Notes under the pieces: generated by a model
What the model was told of the DNA's origin: nothing
Database searches by the model: none
What the model saw: only the letters and a program-made list of their open reading frames with translations
Program-made: the position numbers and the translations under genes
NCBI GenBank assembly: GCA_964542985.1
Contig: CAZIWH010000020.1
Location: 1 to 26,468, forward strand
Length of the DNA stretch: 26,468 nt
Direction of reading: 5' to 3'
From: QNYQ01 sp964542985
GTDB lineage: Archaea > Thermoproteota > Thermoprotei_A > Sulfolobales > Pyrodictiaceae
Shown: positions 7,536 through 15,476 of the stretch, one piece after another
How positions within the stretch are numbered: the stretch's first letter is position 1
How the letters are laid out: each line of letters begins with the position of its first letter

Positions 7536-9209
7536 ATGGTGAGGGCTAGGCTGGCGGCCCTGGTCTACGCGCTGGGCTACGCAGCAGAGGAGATGGGCGC
7601 GGTGCTCGCGAGGACGGCGGTGAGCCCGAACATAAGGGACAGGAGGGACTACAGCTGCGCCATACTCGACCCCGAAGGCAGGCTCGTGGCGCAAGCCGAG
7701 CACATACCCGTCCACCTCGGCACAATGGCTGCCACCGGCCCCAGGCTAGTGGAGGAGGTTGAGAGGAGGTATGGCGTAGAGCCGGGGACAGTCTATGCTA
7801 CGAACAACCCCTACCTGGCGGGCACCCACCTCAACGACCTCCTCCTCCTGGCCCCCATCCATCACGGGGGGAGGCTGGTCGCCTGGGCGGCGGTGAAGGC
7901 CCACCACGTGGACGTGGGGGGCAGGGCGCCGGGCAGCATAGGGGCGGCGGAGACGATACACGACGAGGGCGTCCTCCTAGACCCCGTGCCATTGGCCCGC
8001 GGTGGCCGAGTAGAGGCTGAGGCGCTGCGGCCCCTCCTCGAGGCGAGCAGAGAACCCCTCCTCCTAGAAATGGATCTCCACGCCCAGCTGGCCGCGGTGG
8101 AGAGGGGCCGGAGGCTTCTCCGGGATCTCGCTGCGAGGAAGGGCGCGGAGAGGCTCCTCGAGGCCATGGACTGGGCTATAGGCCACGGGGAGAGGTACGC
8201 CAGGAGCCTCGCCGAGAAGCTTCCGGAGGGCCGCGTGGCCACAGCCGTGGACCATGTAGAGGGCGCGGAGAGGGACTACGTCATCCAGGTCAGGCTCGCG
8301 GCGCAGGGGGACAGGATAACTGTTGACTTCACGGGCACCAGCCCCCAGGCAGCAGAGCCCCTCAACGCCACCGCTCCCACCACTGCAGCGGCTGTAGCGT
8401 ATACGCTGAAGATGGTGCTCGACCCTGCTACGCCCGTGAACCACGGCTTCTACATGGCCGTTGAGCTACGGCTGCCCGGGGCGAGTCTAGTCTCAGCCAC
8501 CTACCCGGCGCCCGTCAGCGCCTACACCGAGACAGCGCAGCGCATCGTGGACACGCTGCAGGCCGCGCTCGCCGAGCTCCTCCCCGGCCGCGTCCCGGCC
8601 GCGAGCTGCGGCACCATGAGCAACATAGCCATAGGCGGCCGGGGCTGGGCATTCTACGAGACCATAGGCTGCGGCCAGGGAGCCAAGCCACGCGGCGACG
8701 GCGCGGACGCAGTCCACGTCAACATGACGAACACCATGAACACGCCGGTCGAGATACTGGAGCAGACAATACCAGTGAGGATAACCAGGTACAGCCTCCG
8801 CCCAGGCAGCGCCGGGCTAGGAGCCCACAGGGGCGGCCTGGGGATAATACGCGAGTACCTCGCCCTAGAGGAGGCCACGGTGAGCATAGCCGGTAACAGG
8901 GTACGCCATCGGCCATGGGGCCTACAAGGCGGGGAACCGGCCGCGCCCGCCCGCTACCTGCTCGTAACGAGAGAGGGCCGGGTAGTGGAGCTGCCTCCCC
9001 TCGCAGCCGTGAAGCTACGGCCAGGCGACAGGCTACGCGTAGAGACCCCTGGCGGCGGCGGCTACGGAGACCCATGCAGCAGGCCCAGGGAGCTTATCGA
9101 GAGCGATGTAGAGGAGGGAAAGCTGACGGCAGATCAAGCGGCGTGGCTTAGGCAGCGGTGCACCGTCCAGGGGGGCTGGCCTCCTTCGCGGCGTGGTTCC
9201 AGCTCCTAG
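7536..9209 (+). CDS. hyuB: Hydantoinase / 5-oxoprolinase beta subunit (HyuB family)
   Basis: 557 residues, normal for the family. The ATG at 7536 follows the hyuA stop by 3 bases, with GGGGGTGA just before it. Recognisable blocks are EEMGAVLARTAVSPNIRDRRDYSCAI near the N-terminus, HIPVHLGTM, YATNNPYLAGTHLNDLLLLAPI, KAHHVDVGGRAPGS (a metal-binding-type histidine cluster), DFTGTSPQAAEPLNAT, NTMNTPVEILEQTIPVRI and the closing glycine-rich ETPGGGGYGDP. It is the partner of HyuA in ATP-dependent hydrolysis of cyclic amide substrates in the cytoplasm. Its last 17 bases overlap the start of the nurA-like frame, so nurA may be part of the same transcript. Confidence 0.92.
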   Translation: MVRARLAALVYALGYAAEEMGAVLARTAVSPNIRDRRDYSCAILDPEGRLVAQAEHIPVHLGTMAATGPRLVEEVERRYGVEPGTVYATNNPYLAGTHLNDLLLLAPIHHGGRLVAWAAVKAHHVDVGGRAPGSIGAAETIHDEGVLLDPVPLARGGRVEAEALRPLLEASREPLLLEMDLHAQLAAVERGRRLLRDLAARKGAERLLEAMDWAIGHGERYARSLAEKLPEGRVATAVDHVEGAERDYVIQVRLAAQGDRITVDFTGTSPQAAEPLNATAPTTAAAVAYTLKMVLDPATPVNHGFYMAVELRLPGASLVSATYPAPVSAYTETAQRIVDTLQAALAELLPGRVPAASCGTMSNIAIGGRGWAFYETIGCGQGAKPRGDGADAVHVNMTNTMNTPVEILEQTIPVRITRYSLRPGSAGLGAHRGGLGIIREYLALEEATVSIAGNRVRHRPWGLQGGEPAAPARYLLVTREGRVVELPPLAAVKLRPGDRLRVETPGGGGYGDPCSRPRELIESDVEEGKLTADQAAWLRQRCTVQGGWPPSRRGSSS

Positions 9210-10668
9210 CGCTCCTCGGGAGTGCTGGATAGGTTACGGGTCGGGCGAAGCTGTTGCCCGGATATGGTATTACCAGTGGTGTTACCTTGAGGGGAGGGCT
9301 AGGGAGGCTGAGGTTGCTGTGCTGCGTCTCGCTGCGAGGGGCGACTGGTTCCTGGATCTCTTCACCAGTGAGGCCGAGAAGCTGATTGACGTGTTCCCGG
9401 AGCAGCGGGGTAGGCCCAGGAGGGGGCTGCCGGGCTACTGGTGGGTGCCGGGGCTCCCGGAGCCGCCGGGAGAGGCCCCGGTCGCGGCTGTGGACGGCGG
9501 GGGCGGGGTGCTGCCCCTCCGTGGGGGCGGCGCGGTCTATGTCGCGAGGGCCTACGGCTACGTTGAGGACGGTGAGCCGGAGAGGCTGTTGGAGCTCCGC
9601 TACTACCCGGTCCGGGACAGCCGTGTCCTGGACGCGCTCCGGGCCTGGCTCGAGCACCGCGTCGCGCTCCGCCTGGTGCAGCGGCTCCCCCCGGGCGGCT
9701 ACTTGTTGATGGACGGCAGCCTCTGGGTCACGGTCACCGCCGCGTTTGCGTCCTTGGCCAGGCTCGCCTCGGGGAGCCTCCAGGGCCTCGGCGGGGTCTA
9801 CGCGGGGGTGCTGAGCGCCTACCTACTCGCCTCCGTAGCCGATCTCGCCGAGGCCGCAAGGGGGCGGGGGGTGAGGCTCCTCTACGTCTCCAAGGACCAC
9901 AGCATGAGGGTGCTGAAGGAGAAGGTGCTGCTCGACGCGGTGGCGGAGGCTGTGAAGGGGCTCAGGCCGTTGGTCGAGAAGGCGTTGGAGTGGTACCCGG
10001 TGCACGCCCGGGACGCGTTGATAGAGGCCAGGAGGCTCGTGCCCAGCGAGCTCCGGGGCCTTTACGACGCCGCCCTCGATCAGAGCTACCGCGACCCCGT
10101 GTTCGTCGACGACGCCGCTGGGCGGGGGCCGGGCTACACCTGGGTGGTCCACATCCCTCCGCCCCGGAGGGTGGCGAGGCTCCTCGCGGCCGGAGGGACG
10201 AGGGGCCTGCTGGAGAGGGCTGCGGCGAAGGCGGAGCAGCTGCTCTCACCGGGGGAACAAGCAGTGGAGGAGATCAAGGCCGCCTCCACGAAGGCGGGGC
10301 TCCTCGACCAGCTCCCTGGCCCCAGGATGCTCTACCTCCGCCCCGCGCCGGGGGACCCGCTGCTCATGGTGGAGCAGCCCGGTGCGCCGGGCAGCTACTA
10401 CAGCGGCGGCAGGAGCCTAGAGGAGCCCGGCACCGGGGAGGCTGAGGCGGTGGCGCTGCTGACGAGCCAGTACGCCGGCGAGGAGTACTACAACATACCC
10501 CTCGTCGCCGCCCACATCAACGCGACACTGGACGGCGCCACGCTCCGCCGCTACGCCGGGCTCCTCGAGAGCCTCGCCGCGGCCAGGGGCGTCAGGATAC
10601 CAGTGGCGAGGCGCGAGGCAATGGCCAGGAGGCTGCGTAGACGGAGGAGGAAAAACCCATGGGTCTAG
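9193..10668 (+). CDS. nurA: NurA-domain 5'-3' nuclease
   Basis: 491 residues from GTG 9193; no ATG lies near, and the start overlaps the hyuB end, so the first ~20 residues are uncertain. The NurA signature is clear: VAAVDGGGG with D101 (metal ligand), E154 in WLEHRVALRL, LLMDGSLW with D174, LLYVSKDHSMRVL, and a C-terminal YNIPLVAAHINATL with Y433 and H441 at the spacing of the conserved active-site Y and H. NurA is the nuclease that works with the HerA helicase and Mre11-Rad50 in DNA-end resection. In most archaea it is next to herA, mre11 and rad50; none of these is here. The C-terminus is very basic (RRLRRRRRK). It ends on a CTAG shared with the opposite gene's stop. Confidence 0.85.
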   Translation: MVPAPSAPRECWIGYGSGEAVARIWYYQWCYLEGRAREAEVAVLRLAARGDWFLDLFTSEAEKLIDVFPEQRGRPRRGLPGYWWVPGLPEPPGEAPVAAVDGGGGVLPLRGGGAVYVARAYGYVEDGEPERLLELRYYPVRDSRVLDALRAWLEHRVALRLVQRLPPGGYLLMDGSLWVTVTAAFASLARLASGSLQGLGGVYAGVLSAYLLASVADLAEAARGRGVRLLYVSKDHSMRVLKEKVLLDAVAEAVKGLRPLVEKALEWYPVHARDALIEARRLVPSELRGLYDAALDQSYRDPVFVDDAAGRGPGYTWVVHIPPPRRVARLLAAGGTRGLLERAAAKAEQLLSPGEQAVEEIKAASTKAGLLDQLPGPRMLYLRPAPGDPLLMVEQPGAPGSYYSGGRSLEEPGTGEAEAVALLTSQYAGEEYYNIPLVAAHINATLDGATLRRYAGLLESLAAARGVRIPVARREAMARRLRRRRRKNPWV

Positions 10669-11777
10669 CCGCGGAGGGCGTAGCGGATAAGCGGGTCGGC
10701 GAGCGTGTACTCCCCATTCCTCTTCTCAACAAACCCGTAGTCACGTAGCTCGCGCAGATACCTGGTGAACTGTGCGTTGTTGAACCGCCTCATAGCCTTG
10801 GCCTCCAGGCATCTCTTAGCCTCGCTCCACGTCATCGGGGCTGCTGCGAGGCACTCGAGCAGCGCAAGGTAGCGTGTCCTGGCAGCGCCGCGGTTGGAGA
10901 GAAAGCGCTCCAGCTCCGCCTTGACGATCCCGGCTCCCTCCTCTACTGTTCGGCGCAGGGCCCTTGCATGGTCGCGGTAGACGAGGGAGTAGTAGCCGTA
11001 GGCCGTCAGCCACCCTGGGATACCGTCCAGCCTCGCGACAGCCTCCTCGATGTAGGCCCTGGGCCACCGGACACCGGCCTCCTCGAAGCCGCGCTCGAGG
11101 AACATGACAGCCTTCTCGGGCCCAAGCCGCGGCATCTCTATGTCGAGGCTTGGCCTGCCGTACAGCGGTGCCCTAGGGTTCCTCCTGCCAAGCAGCCTGT
11201 CGAGCAGGCCCACCTCGGAGCCCGCGAGCACGAGCTTCACGCCGGGGTGGTAATCGTAGATATGGGCCAGCAGCCTAGAGAAGCCGGGCACGATGCTGAA
11301 CTCCTGGGCCTCGTCTAGGACGAGTATAACCTGCTCCCCGGCCTGGCCGGCGGCCTCGCCCAGCGCCTCAGCTATGCCGGCTATGACCCCCGGCTCCCTG
11401 CGGTTTATCCTCACCTCGAAACCCGTCACGGACACGCCTTCTACGCGCTCGAGGAGCGAGGCCAGCCTTGAGGAGAGGCCCCGCGCCCTCCGGAGAAGCC
11501 CTCTAAGCCCGTGAGCCAGTACATCGTATACATTGTCGGCGCTCATAACGGGTACAGCCCTCGCGTCAAAGACCGCGTAGAGGCTAGAGCCGTGCAGCCT
11601 GAGGCCAACACGTATCAACGAAGACTTGCCTATCCTCCTAACCCCCTTAACCACTATCATCCGCGTAGCCTCGTCCCTGAGGCCCCGGAGGAACAGCTCC
11701 AACTGCTCCTCGTAGTCGAAGAATTCGCGCGGGTCCTCCTTAACACTCAGCCTGATAGAGCAGGTTGCACCCCCCAT
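10665..11777 (-). CDS. Archaeal ATPase_2-family AAA protein
   Basis: 370 residues from ATG 11777, chosen over an upstream frame extension (to 11864) because family proteins start near SVKEDPREFFDYEEQLELF and the palindrome would otherwise lie inside the gene. It has Walker A GVRRIGKSS (45-53), Walker B LVLDEAQE (152-159), a sensor-like LVLAGSEVGLLDRLL, and a C-terminal winged-helix part (MRRFNNAQFTRYLRELRDYGFVEKRN) ending YTLADPLIRYAL. This matches the archaeal PF01637-type ATPases (STAND-like), whose cellular role is mostly unknown. It is not HerA despite adjacency to nurA. It lacks a ribosome-binding site, so leaderless translation is likely. Confidence 0.8.
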   Translation of the reverse strand: MGGATCSIRLSVKEDPREFFDYEEQLELFLRGLRDEATRMIVVKGVRRIGKSSLIRVGLRLHGSSLYAVFDARAVPVMSADNVYDVLAHGLRGLLRRARGLSSRLASLLERVEGVSVTGFEVRINRREPGVIAGIAEALGEAAGQAGEQVILVLDEAQEFSIVPGFSRLLAHIYDYHPGVKLVLAGSEVGLLDRLLGRRNPRAPLYGRPSLDIEMPRLGPEKAVMFLERGFEEAGVRWPRAYIEEAVARLDGIPGWLTAYGYYSLVYRDHARALRRTVEEGAGIVKAELERFLSNRGAARTRYLALLECLAAAPMTWSEAKRCLEAKAMRRFNNAQFTRYLRELRDYGFVEKRNGEYTLADPLIRYALRG

Positions 11778-11783
11778 AACTAG

Positions 11784-11800
11784 GTTACAGGGGGTGTAAC
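11784..11800. promoter_or_regulatory. Perfect palindrome GTTACA-N5-TGTAAC, candidate operator of the ATPase gene
   Basis: Six-base arms match perfectly around five G. The site ends 7 bases before the ATG at 11777, between a weak upstream A/T element (about 11802-11812) and the start codon. A bound repressor there would block initiation. The protein that binds it is not known. Confidence 0.4.
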
Positions 11801-11917
11801 TTCTATTGTGTTGCCCGGCCCCGCTTATGCAACCCAGGGGGCTGGAGCGGGCTAGTGGACGCACCGGGCTACGCCTGGGGGAATGGCTGAAAAGCCCGCC
11901 TACCGCAGTGCACCTGG

Positions 11918-13126
11918 TTGCCCGTCTTGCGGGTCGTGTATGAGAGCCATCGTTTCTACTGGGGTGTCCTCATAAGGGGCTTGGACAGGGTTAACGGGTT
12001 CTTCGAGGCCGTGTGGCCCATACCGGAGGGCATAACCTACAACAGCTACCTCCTCGACGCCCCCGAGGGCCCCGTGCTCCTCGACACCAGCCGGCTCGGG
12101 CACTGCGGCGGCTGGCTGGAGGAGCTGCGCCGCCACGCGGACCCGAGGGACCTCGCGGCCGTGGTGCTCCATCACGTGGAGCCCGATCACAGCGGCTGCC
12201 TCCCCACGTTGCTCCGCGAGAACCCGGGGCTGAGGGTCTACGCGAGCCCCGCCGCCCGGAGGATACTCGAGGCCATCTACCCCATTAGGCTCAAGCGCTT
12301 CACCCCGCTCCGCCCCGGCGCCAACAAGGTCGCGGGCCTGGAGCTCGAGGTCATTCCCACCCCGATGCTCCACTGGCCCGAGACAGTGATGACGCTGAGC
12401 CCCGAGGGGGTGCTGTTCAGCGGCGACGCCTTCGGAGCCTACAGCGTACCCGAAGCCCCCGCAGCCTCCCAGGCCGGAGGCCTCACGGCAAGCTACGTGG
12501 CCGAGATGAGGAAATACTACGCCACAGTTATAGGCAGCTACAGGAGACAGGCCGCAAACGCCCTCAAGAAGCTCCAGGCGAGGCCGAGGCCGAAGACGAT
12601 AGCACCCCTCCACGGCCTAGTACTAGACACCGGGGAGGCAGTGGAGAAGGCCATCAAGCTATACATGGATTGGAGCAGCGGGGTCCACCAACCCGGGAAA
12701 GCAGTCCTAGTAGAGGCCACCGCCTACGGAGCCACAAGCAAGACAGCGGAAACGCTGCAGAAGCTCCTAGAGGAGAAGGGCTACACGGTGAAACGCTACC
12801 CCTACACCTCCACAACGCAGCCCGACACCAGCGACATACTGGGGGACGCCCTGGACGCAGAGCTGATCGTAATAGCGGCCTCCACCTACGAGGCGGAAGT
12901 ACCGCCCCCGCTCAGCCACCTGGCAAGCCTACTATGCAAGAAGACAGCCTCCGGCCAGAAGACCATAATAGCCGTGGGCTACGCGTGGAGCCCAGGAGCC
13001 GGCAAAAAACTAGCACAGAGGCTACAGGAATGCGGCCACAGAACAGTCAAAGTAGTAGAGTATACTCCCAGCAACCCACCCACAGACCAGCTACAACAAG
13101 CAGTAGAACATGCAACACAACAATAA
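11918..13126 (+). CDS. Flavodiiron protein (A-type flavoprotein, O2/NO reductase)
   Basis: 402 residues. The N-terminal metallo-beta-lactamase domain (1-260) keeps the full diiron site: H86-x-E88-x-D90-H91 (HHVEPDH), H152 (MLHWPE), D170 (FSGDAFG) and H232 (PLHG). The C-terminal flavodoxin domain (from ~268, AVLVEATAYGATSKTAETL) binds FMN; its loop reads AYGATSKT where many have MYGNT. These cytoplasmic enzymes reduce O2 to water or NO to N2O and protect anaerobes. TTG 11918 is the first usable start after an upstream stop; GTG 11936 is an alternative. No rubredoxin or other donor gene lies adjacent. The 5' part is rich in G/T and the 3' part in A/C codons. Confidence 0.9.
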   Translation: MPVLRVVYESHRFYWGVLIRGLDRVNGFFEAVWPIPEGITYNSYLLDAPEGPVLLDTSRLGHCGGWLEELRRHADPRDLAAVVLHHVEPDHSGCLPTLLRENPGLRVYASPAARRILEAIYPIRLKRFTPLRPGANKVAGLELEVIPTPMLHWPETVMTLSPEGVLFSGDAFGAYSVPEAPAASQAGGLTASYVAEMRKYYATVIGSYRRQAANALKKLQARPRPKTIAPLHGLVLDTGEAVEKAIKLYMDWSSGVHQPGKAVLVEATAYGATSKTAETLQKLLEEKGYTVKRYPYTSTTQPDTSDILGDALDAELIVIAASTYEAEVPPPLSHLASLLCKKTASGQKTIIAVGYAWSPGAGKKLAQRLQECGHRTVKVVEYTPSNPPTDQLQQAVEHATQQ

Positions 13127-13141
13127 ACAAGACTAGAACGA

Positions 13142-13180
13142 GAGGGGCTTCGGCCACACTAGGGCACATCACAGCCCCTC
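13142..13180. other. Hairpin in the spacer after the flavodiiron gene
   Basis: GAGGGGCT and AGCCCCTC form an 8-base stem with a 23-base loop in the only spacer found between convergent genes here. It has no T-run after it, so a classical terminator is not shown. It could be a transcript-end structure or chance. Confidence 0.3.
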
Positions 13181-13228
13181 AACGGGCTCGGCGATGCTAC
13201 CCCACCACACCCGCCCGGCCACCAGGGC

Positions 13229-13897
13229 TCAAGGGTCAAGTAGCAGCCGCTTAAGCTCCACGAGGCTCCAGGCCCAGGGAGCAGTATTAACATTAGCTAA
13301 GGCTCCCCTAACAAGCCCAACAAGCTCCCCCTCTCCGAATCTCTTTATGCAGTCCTTGCACACCATCCTCAGCTGCCGATTACACTCCTCTAGGTTGGTA
13401 ATTCTGCAGCTTCTTGAGGCCAGGGCGAGCCAACAGTCCCCGCTGCAACGCCACGACGATAAACAGAGGCGAGGCCCCCTCCCGCGCCGGGGCTCAAAGC
13501 ACTCAGCTACCAGGTACCTACTACTCTCCACGGCATCCTCCGATACCCGGGAGTACATCTCGTCGAGTATCTTGCCTAGCTTCTCCTCGGTTTCAGATAC
13601 GCGCTGCTGTGGCTCATTATCGTCGCTGTCGAGGATGACTATGAAGCAACCGGAGGTAGTGAAGGTCTTGAGCTTATAGGCGAGGCGACGGACGGCATAG
13701 TCTTTGAGGTTCTTGATGCCGTTAAGGGCGTATACGACGAGGCACCTGGAGCCGCAGAGGCGCAGCTTGTAGTAGGTCTCTCGCTCCTTTCCTGCGAAAG
13801 TTATGTCATCATAAATGTCTCCGAGGAGACCTGCTAGAAGGATGTAGTCCTTGAAGCCCTCGACGACTATCAGCGCCTTATTACAGTCTGCAAGCAT
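13229..13897 (-). CDS. Cysteine-rich TOPRIM protein (DUF3226/OLD-type), partner of the upstream ATPase
   Basis: 222 residues from an ATG with GGGAGGCG upstream. The N-terminal half has the TOPRIM pattern: LIVVEGFKDYILL with E13, NGIKNLKDY (59-67, compare the GGKDNL of DUF3226 proteins) and FIVILDSDD with D90-x-D92. The second half (133-183) carries eight cysteines, including CLSSWRCSGDC and CKDC, and may bind zinc or a cluster; I know no family with this tail. TOPRIM domains in OLD-type proteins cut DNA or RNA using metal. It starts 31 bases after the end of the ATPase gene on the same strand, so the two are almost certainly one operon. It resembles a split OLD or PARIS-type arrangement (inference). 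Confidence 0.65.
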   Translation of the reverse strand: MLADCNKALIVVEGFKDYILLAGLLGDIYDDITFAGKERETYYKLRLCGSRCLVVYALNGIKNLKDYAVRRLAYKLKTFTTSGCFIVILDSDDNEPQQRVSETEEKLGKILDEMYSRVSEDAVESSRYLVAECFEPRRGRGPRLCLSSWRCSGDCWLALASRSCRITNLEECNRQLRMVCKDCIKRFGEGELVGLVRGALANVNTAPWAWSLVELKRLLLDP

Positions 13898-13928
13898 TGT
13901 TCGCCGACGCCTCCCGCGGCTATGAGTG

Positions 13929-15386
13929 CTAGATGCCCCTCAGGTCTATCTCCAGCTCACTCGCCTCTACAACCTCCTCGCCGTGGAAAGTGCTAAAGAC
14001 CCCACCATTATCTATGAGCACCGTCGTCAACAGCTCTGCCGCTCCGGCCTCTCTAGCTGCGTCAGCAATGTATCTTATCAGCTCTAAGCTGTGCGTGCTC
14101 AACACTATGAGGGCCCCCGGGTTCTCGCTGAGAACCTGCGCCAGCTGCTGCGCGAACACTATCATGTAGCCAGGGTGTAGCCCGGTCTCCGGCTCCTCGT
14201 ATATGAGAACAACGTTGCCTTCCTTGGCGAGTGCTAATCCGGCGAAGAGCAGCAGGAGATGCAAAGTACCGTCGCCGAGCAGGCTCGCCGGAACCCTGCC
14301 TCCGCTGGCCCGGAACCAGACCTCACCCTCCTCTATGAACGGGTCACTGACGCCGAGACCTGGTACGTTCTTGATAAGACTGTTATAGGTTTCAAGGAGG
14401 CCCAGAGAGTGCAGCATCTGGATGACACGCGTCAACGCTTTTGCGAGGCCATCACGGTTGCCGGACAGCACGCGGTGGAAGAGCGTGTAAACTCTTATCG
14501 GCTTCCCGGCTGTCTCCGGGCTACCATAGCTCTCCCAGATAGCCTTCTTCAAGGTGTCATGTAGCACTCTCGAGAGACAGTCCACTAGTTCACGGCTGTT
14601 AAGCTCTACAGGTTGCAGGGCCTCCGCAAGCCTATTCACAACCTCTCCAAGAGCTTCAGATACGGCTACCCGTACACCCTTGGAGAGGTATTTCCAACGG
14701 CTGGCTCCGGGGTAATAGATACGGGTGAACCCCCAGCGTCCCTCCCCGCCGCCCGATACTTCAACTCTAACGCTCTCCCTCACTACCCTGCTGGCTGCCC
14801 TGGTCAAGGCCTCTAGTAGTACTTCTGCTACAGCCTCCGCCATGCTCCCCGGTAGCTGTGCCCCAGGCCTGCTACAAAGCAGCCCCATAGAGTTAATGGC
14901 GTCGCCTAGCAGAGCGTAGGCCCTGTCCAGCGCCCTCCGGTTGAGTTTGTCGACATACACGGCTCCTAGCACGCAGAAACCCGCCATAACCCTGTTAATG
15001 CTTCTGGCTGCTAGGCAGGCCAGCCTCCTAGCCTCCTCCCGGATGTCGCGCGGCCTGCGGATAACAACATTCACACGCACCAGAGGGTGATCGAACCTCA
15101 CATAAGCCTCTCTGTGGCCGCTACGTATGAGACGGAGCGGGCGTCCGAGCAGCTTACCATCTACAATGTACCTTATAGTGTCGCTGCCCAGCCAGTCCCT
15201 GAAACCCGCGGCAGCCGATGCTGCGATGGCAAGCGCCTCAAGGAGGGATGATTTGCCCGAATTGTTCCTCCCGGTTACTATCGTTACGGGTGTCAGCTCT
15301 ACGCTAGCCTCGTCTACTCCGCGGAAGCCCGTTACTGTGAGCCTTGCGGCCAGCTGCAGTGTGCTCTGCACATCTCCCAAGGCCAT
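13929..15386 (-). CDS. OLD/RecF-like AAA ATPase (AAA_15 type), probable defence component
   Basis: 485 residues. It is an ABC/SMC-type ATPase: LTVTGFRGVDEASVELTPVTIVTGRNNSGKSS with Walker A at 39-47, a signature-like SLLGDGTLHLLLLFAGLALA, Walker B LIYEEPETGLHP (394-405) and STHSLELIRYI (430-440). The long middle (about 90-360) has no detectable coiled coil and is unlike RecF or Rad50. Such AAA_15 proteins form the ATPase half of OLD-family and PARIS-type systems. GAGGG lies 8 bases before the ATG, and a CTTTTACT element near 15435 may be its TATA box. The gene looks less GC-rich than its neighbours (a hand count of 14641-14700 gives 32 of 60 G+C, against 50 of 60 at 5041-5100), fitting a later arrival. 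Confidence 0.8.
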   Translation of the reverse strand: MALGDVQSTLQLAARLTVTGFRGVDEASVELTPVTIVTGRNNSGKSSLLEALAIAASAAAGFRDWLGSDTIRYIVDGKLLGRPLRLIRSGHREAYVRFDHPLVRVNVVIRRPRDIREEARRLACLAARSINRVMAGFCVLGAVYVDKLNRRALDRAYALLGDAINSMGLLCSRPGAQLPGSMAEAVAEVLLEALTRAASRVVRESVRVEVSGGGEGRWGFTRIYYPGASRWKYLSKGVRVAVSEALGEVVNRLAEALQPVELNSRELVDCLSRVLHDTLKKAIWESYGSPETAGKPIRVYTLFHRVLSGNRDGLAKALTRVIQMLHSLGLLETYNSLIKNVPGLGVSDPFIEEGEVWFRASGGRVPASLLGDGTLHLLLLFAGLALAKEGNVVLIYEEPETGLHPGYMIVFAQQLAQVLSENPGALIVLSTHSLELIRYIADAAREAGAAELLTTVLIDNGGVFSTFHGEEVVEASELEIDLRGI

Positions 15387-15431
15387 GACGCTAGCCCTCT
15401 AGCTTCAAGACTTTTCAGAACAACATACAGC

Positions 15432-15440
15432 AGTAAAAGA
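15432..15440 (-). promoter_or_regulatory. Possible TATA box of the ATPase/TOPRIM operon
   Basis: The minus strand reads CTCTTTTACT about 50 bases upstream of the ATPase ATG in the 90-base AT-richer gap after panB. It would place a transcript start near 15409 with a ribosome-binding site in the leader. Weak match. Confidence 0.3.
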
Positions 15441-15476
15441 GAGATTAGCCGCACAGGCCCGAGATAAGCGATGCAG

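Noticed and set aside
10665..11777. HerA helicase partner for nurA
   Set aside because: The Walker and C-terminal motifs are those of archaeal ATPase_2 proteins; HerA-type barrel and arginine-finger features are missing and the gene is on the opposite strand.
13127..13228. tRNA or C/D-box RNA in the spacer after the flavodiiron gene
   Set aside because: No T-loop consensus, no cloverleaf and no RTGATGA/CTGA boxes; only a simple 8-base hairpin.
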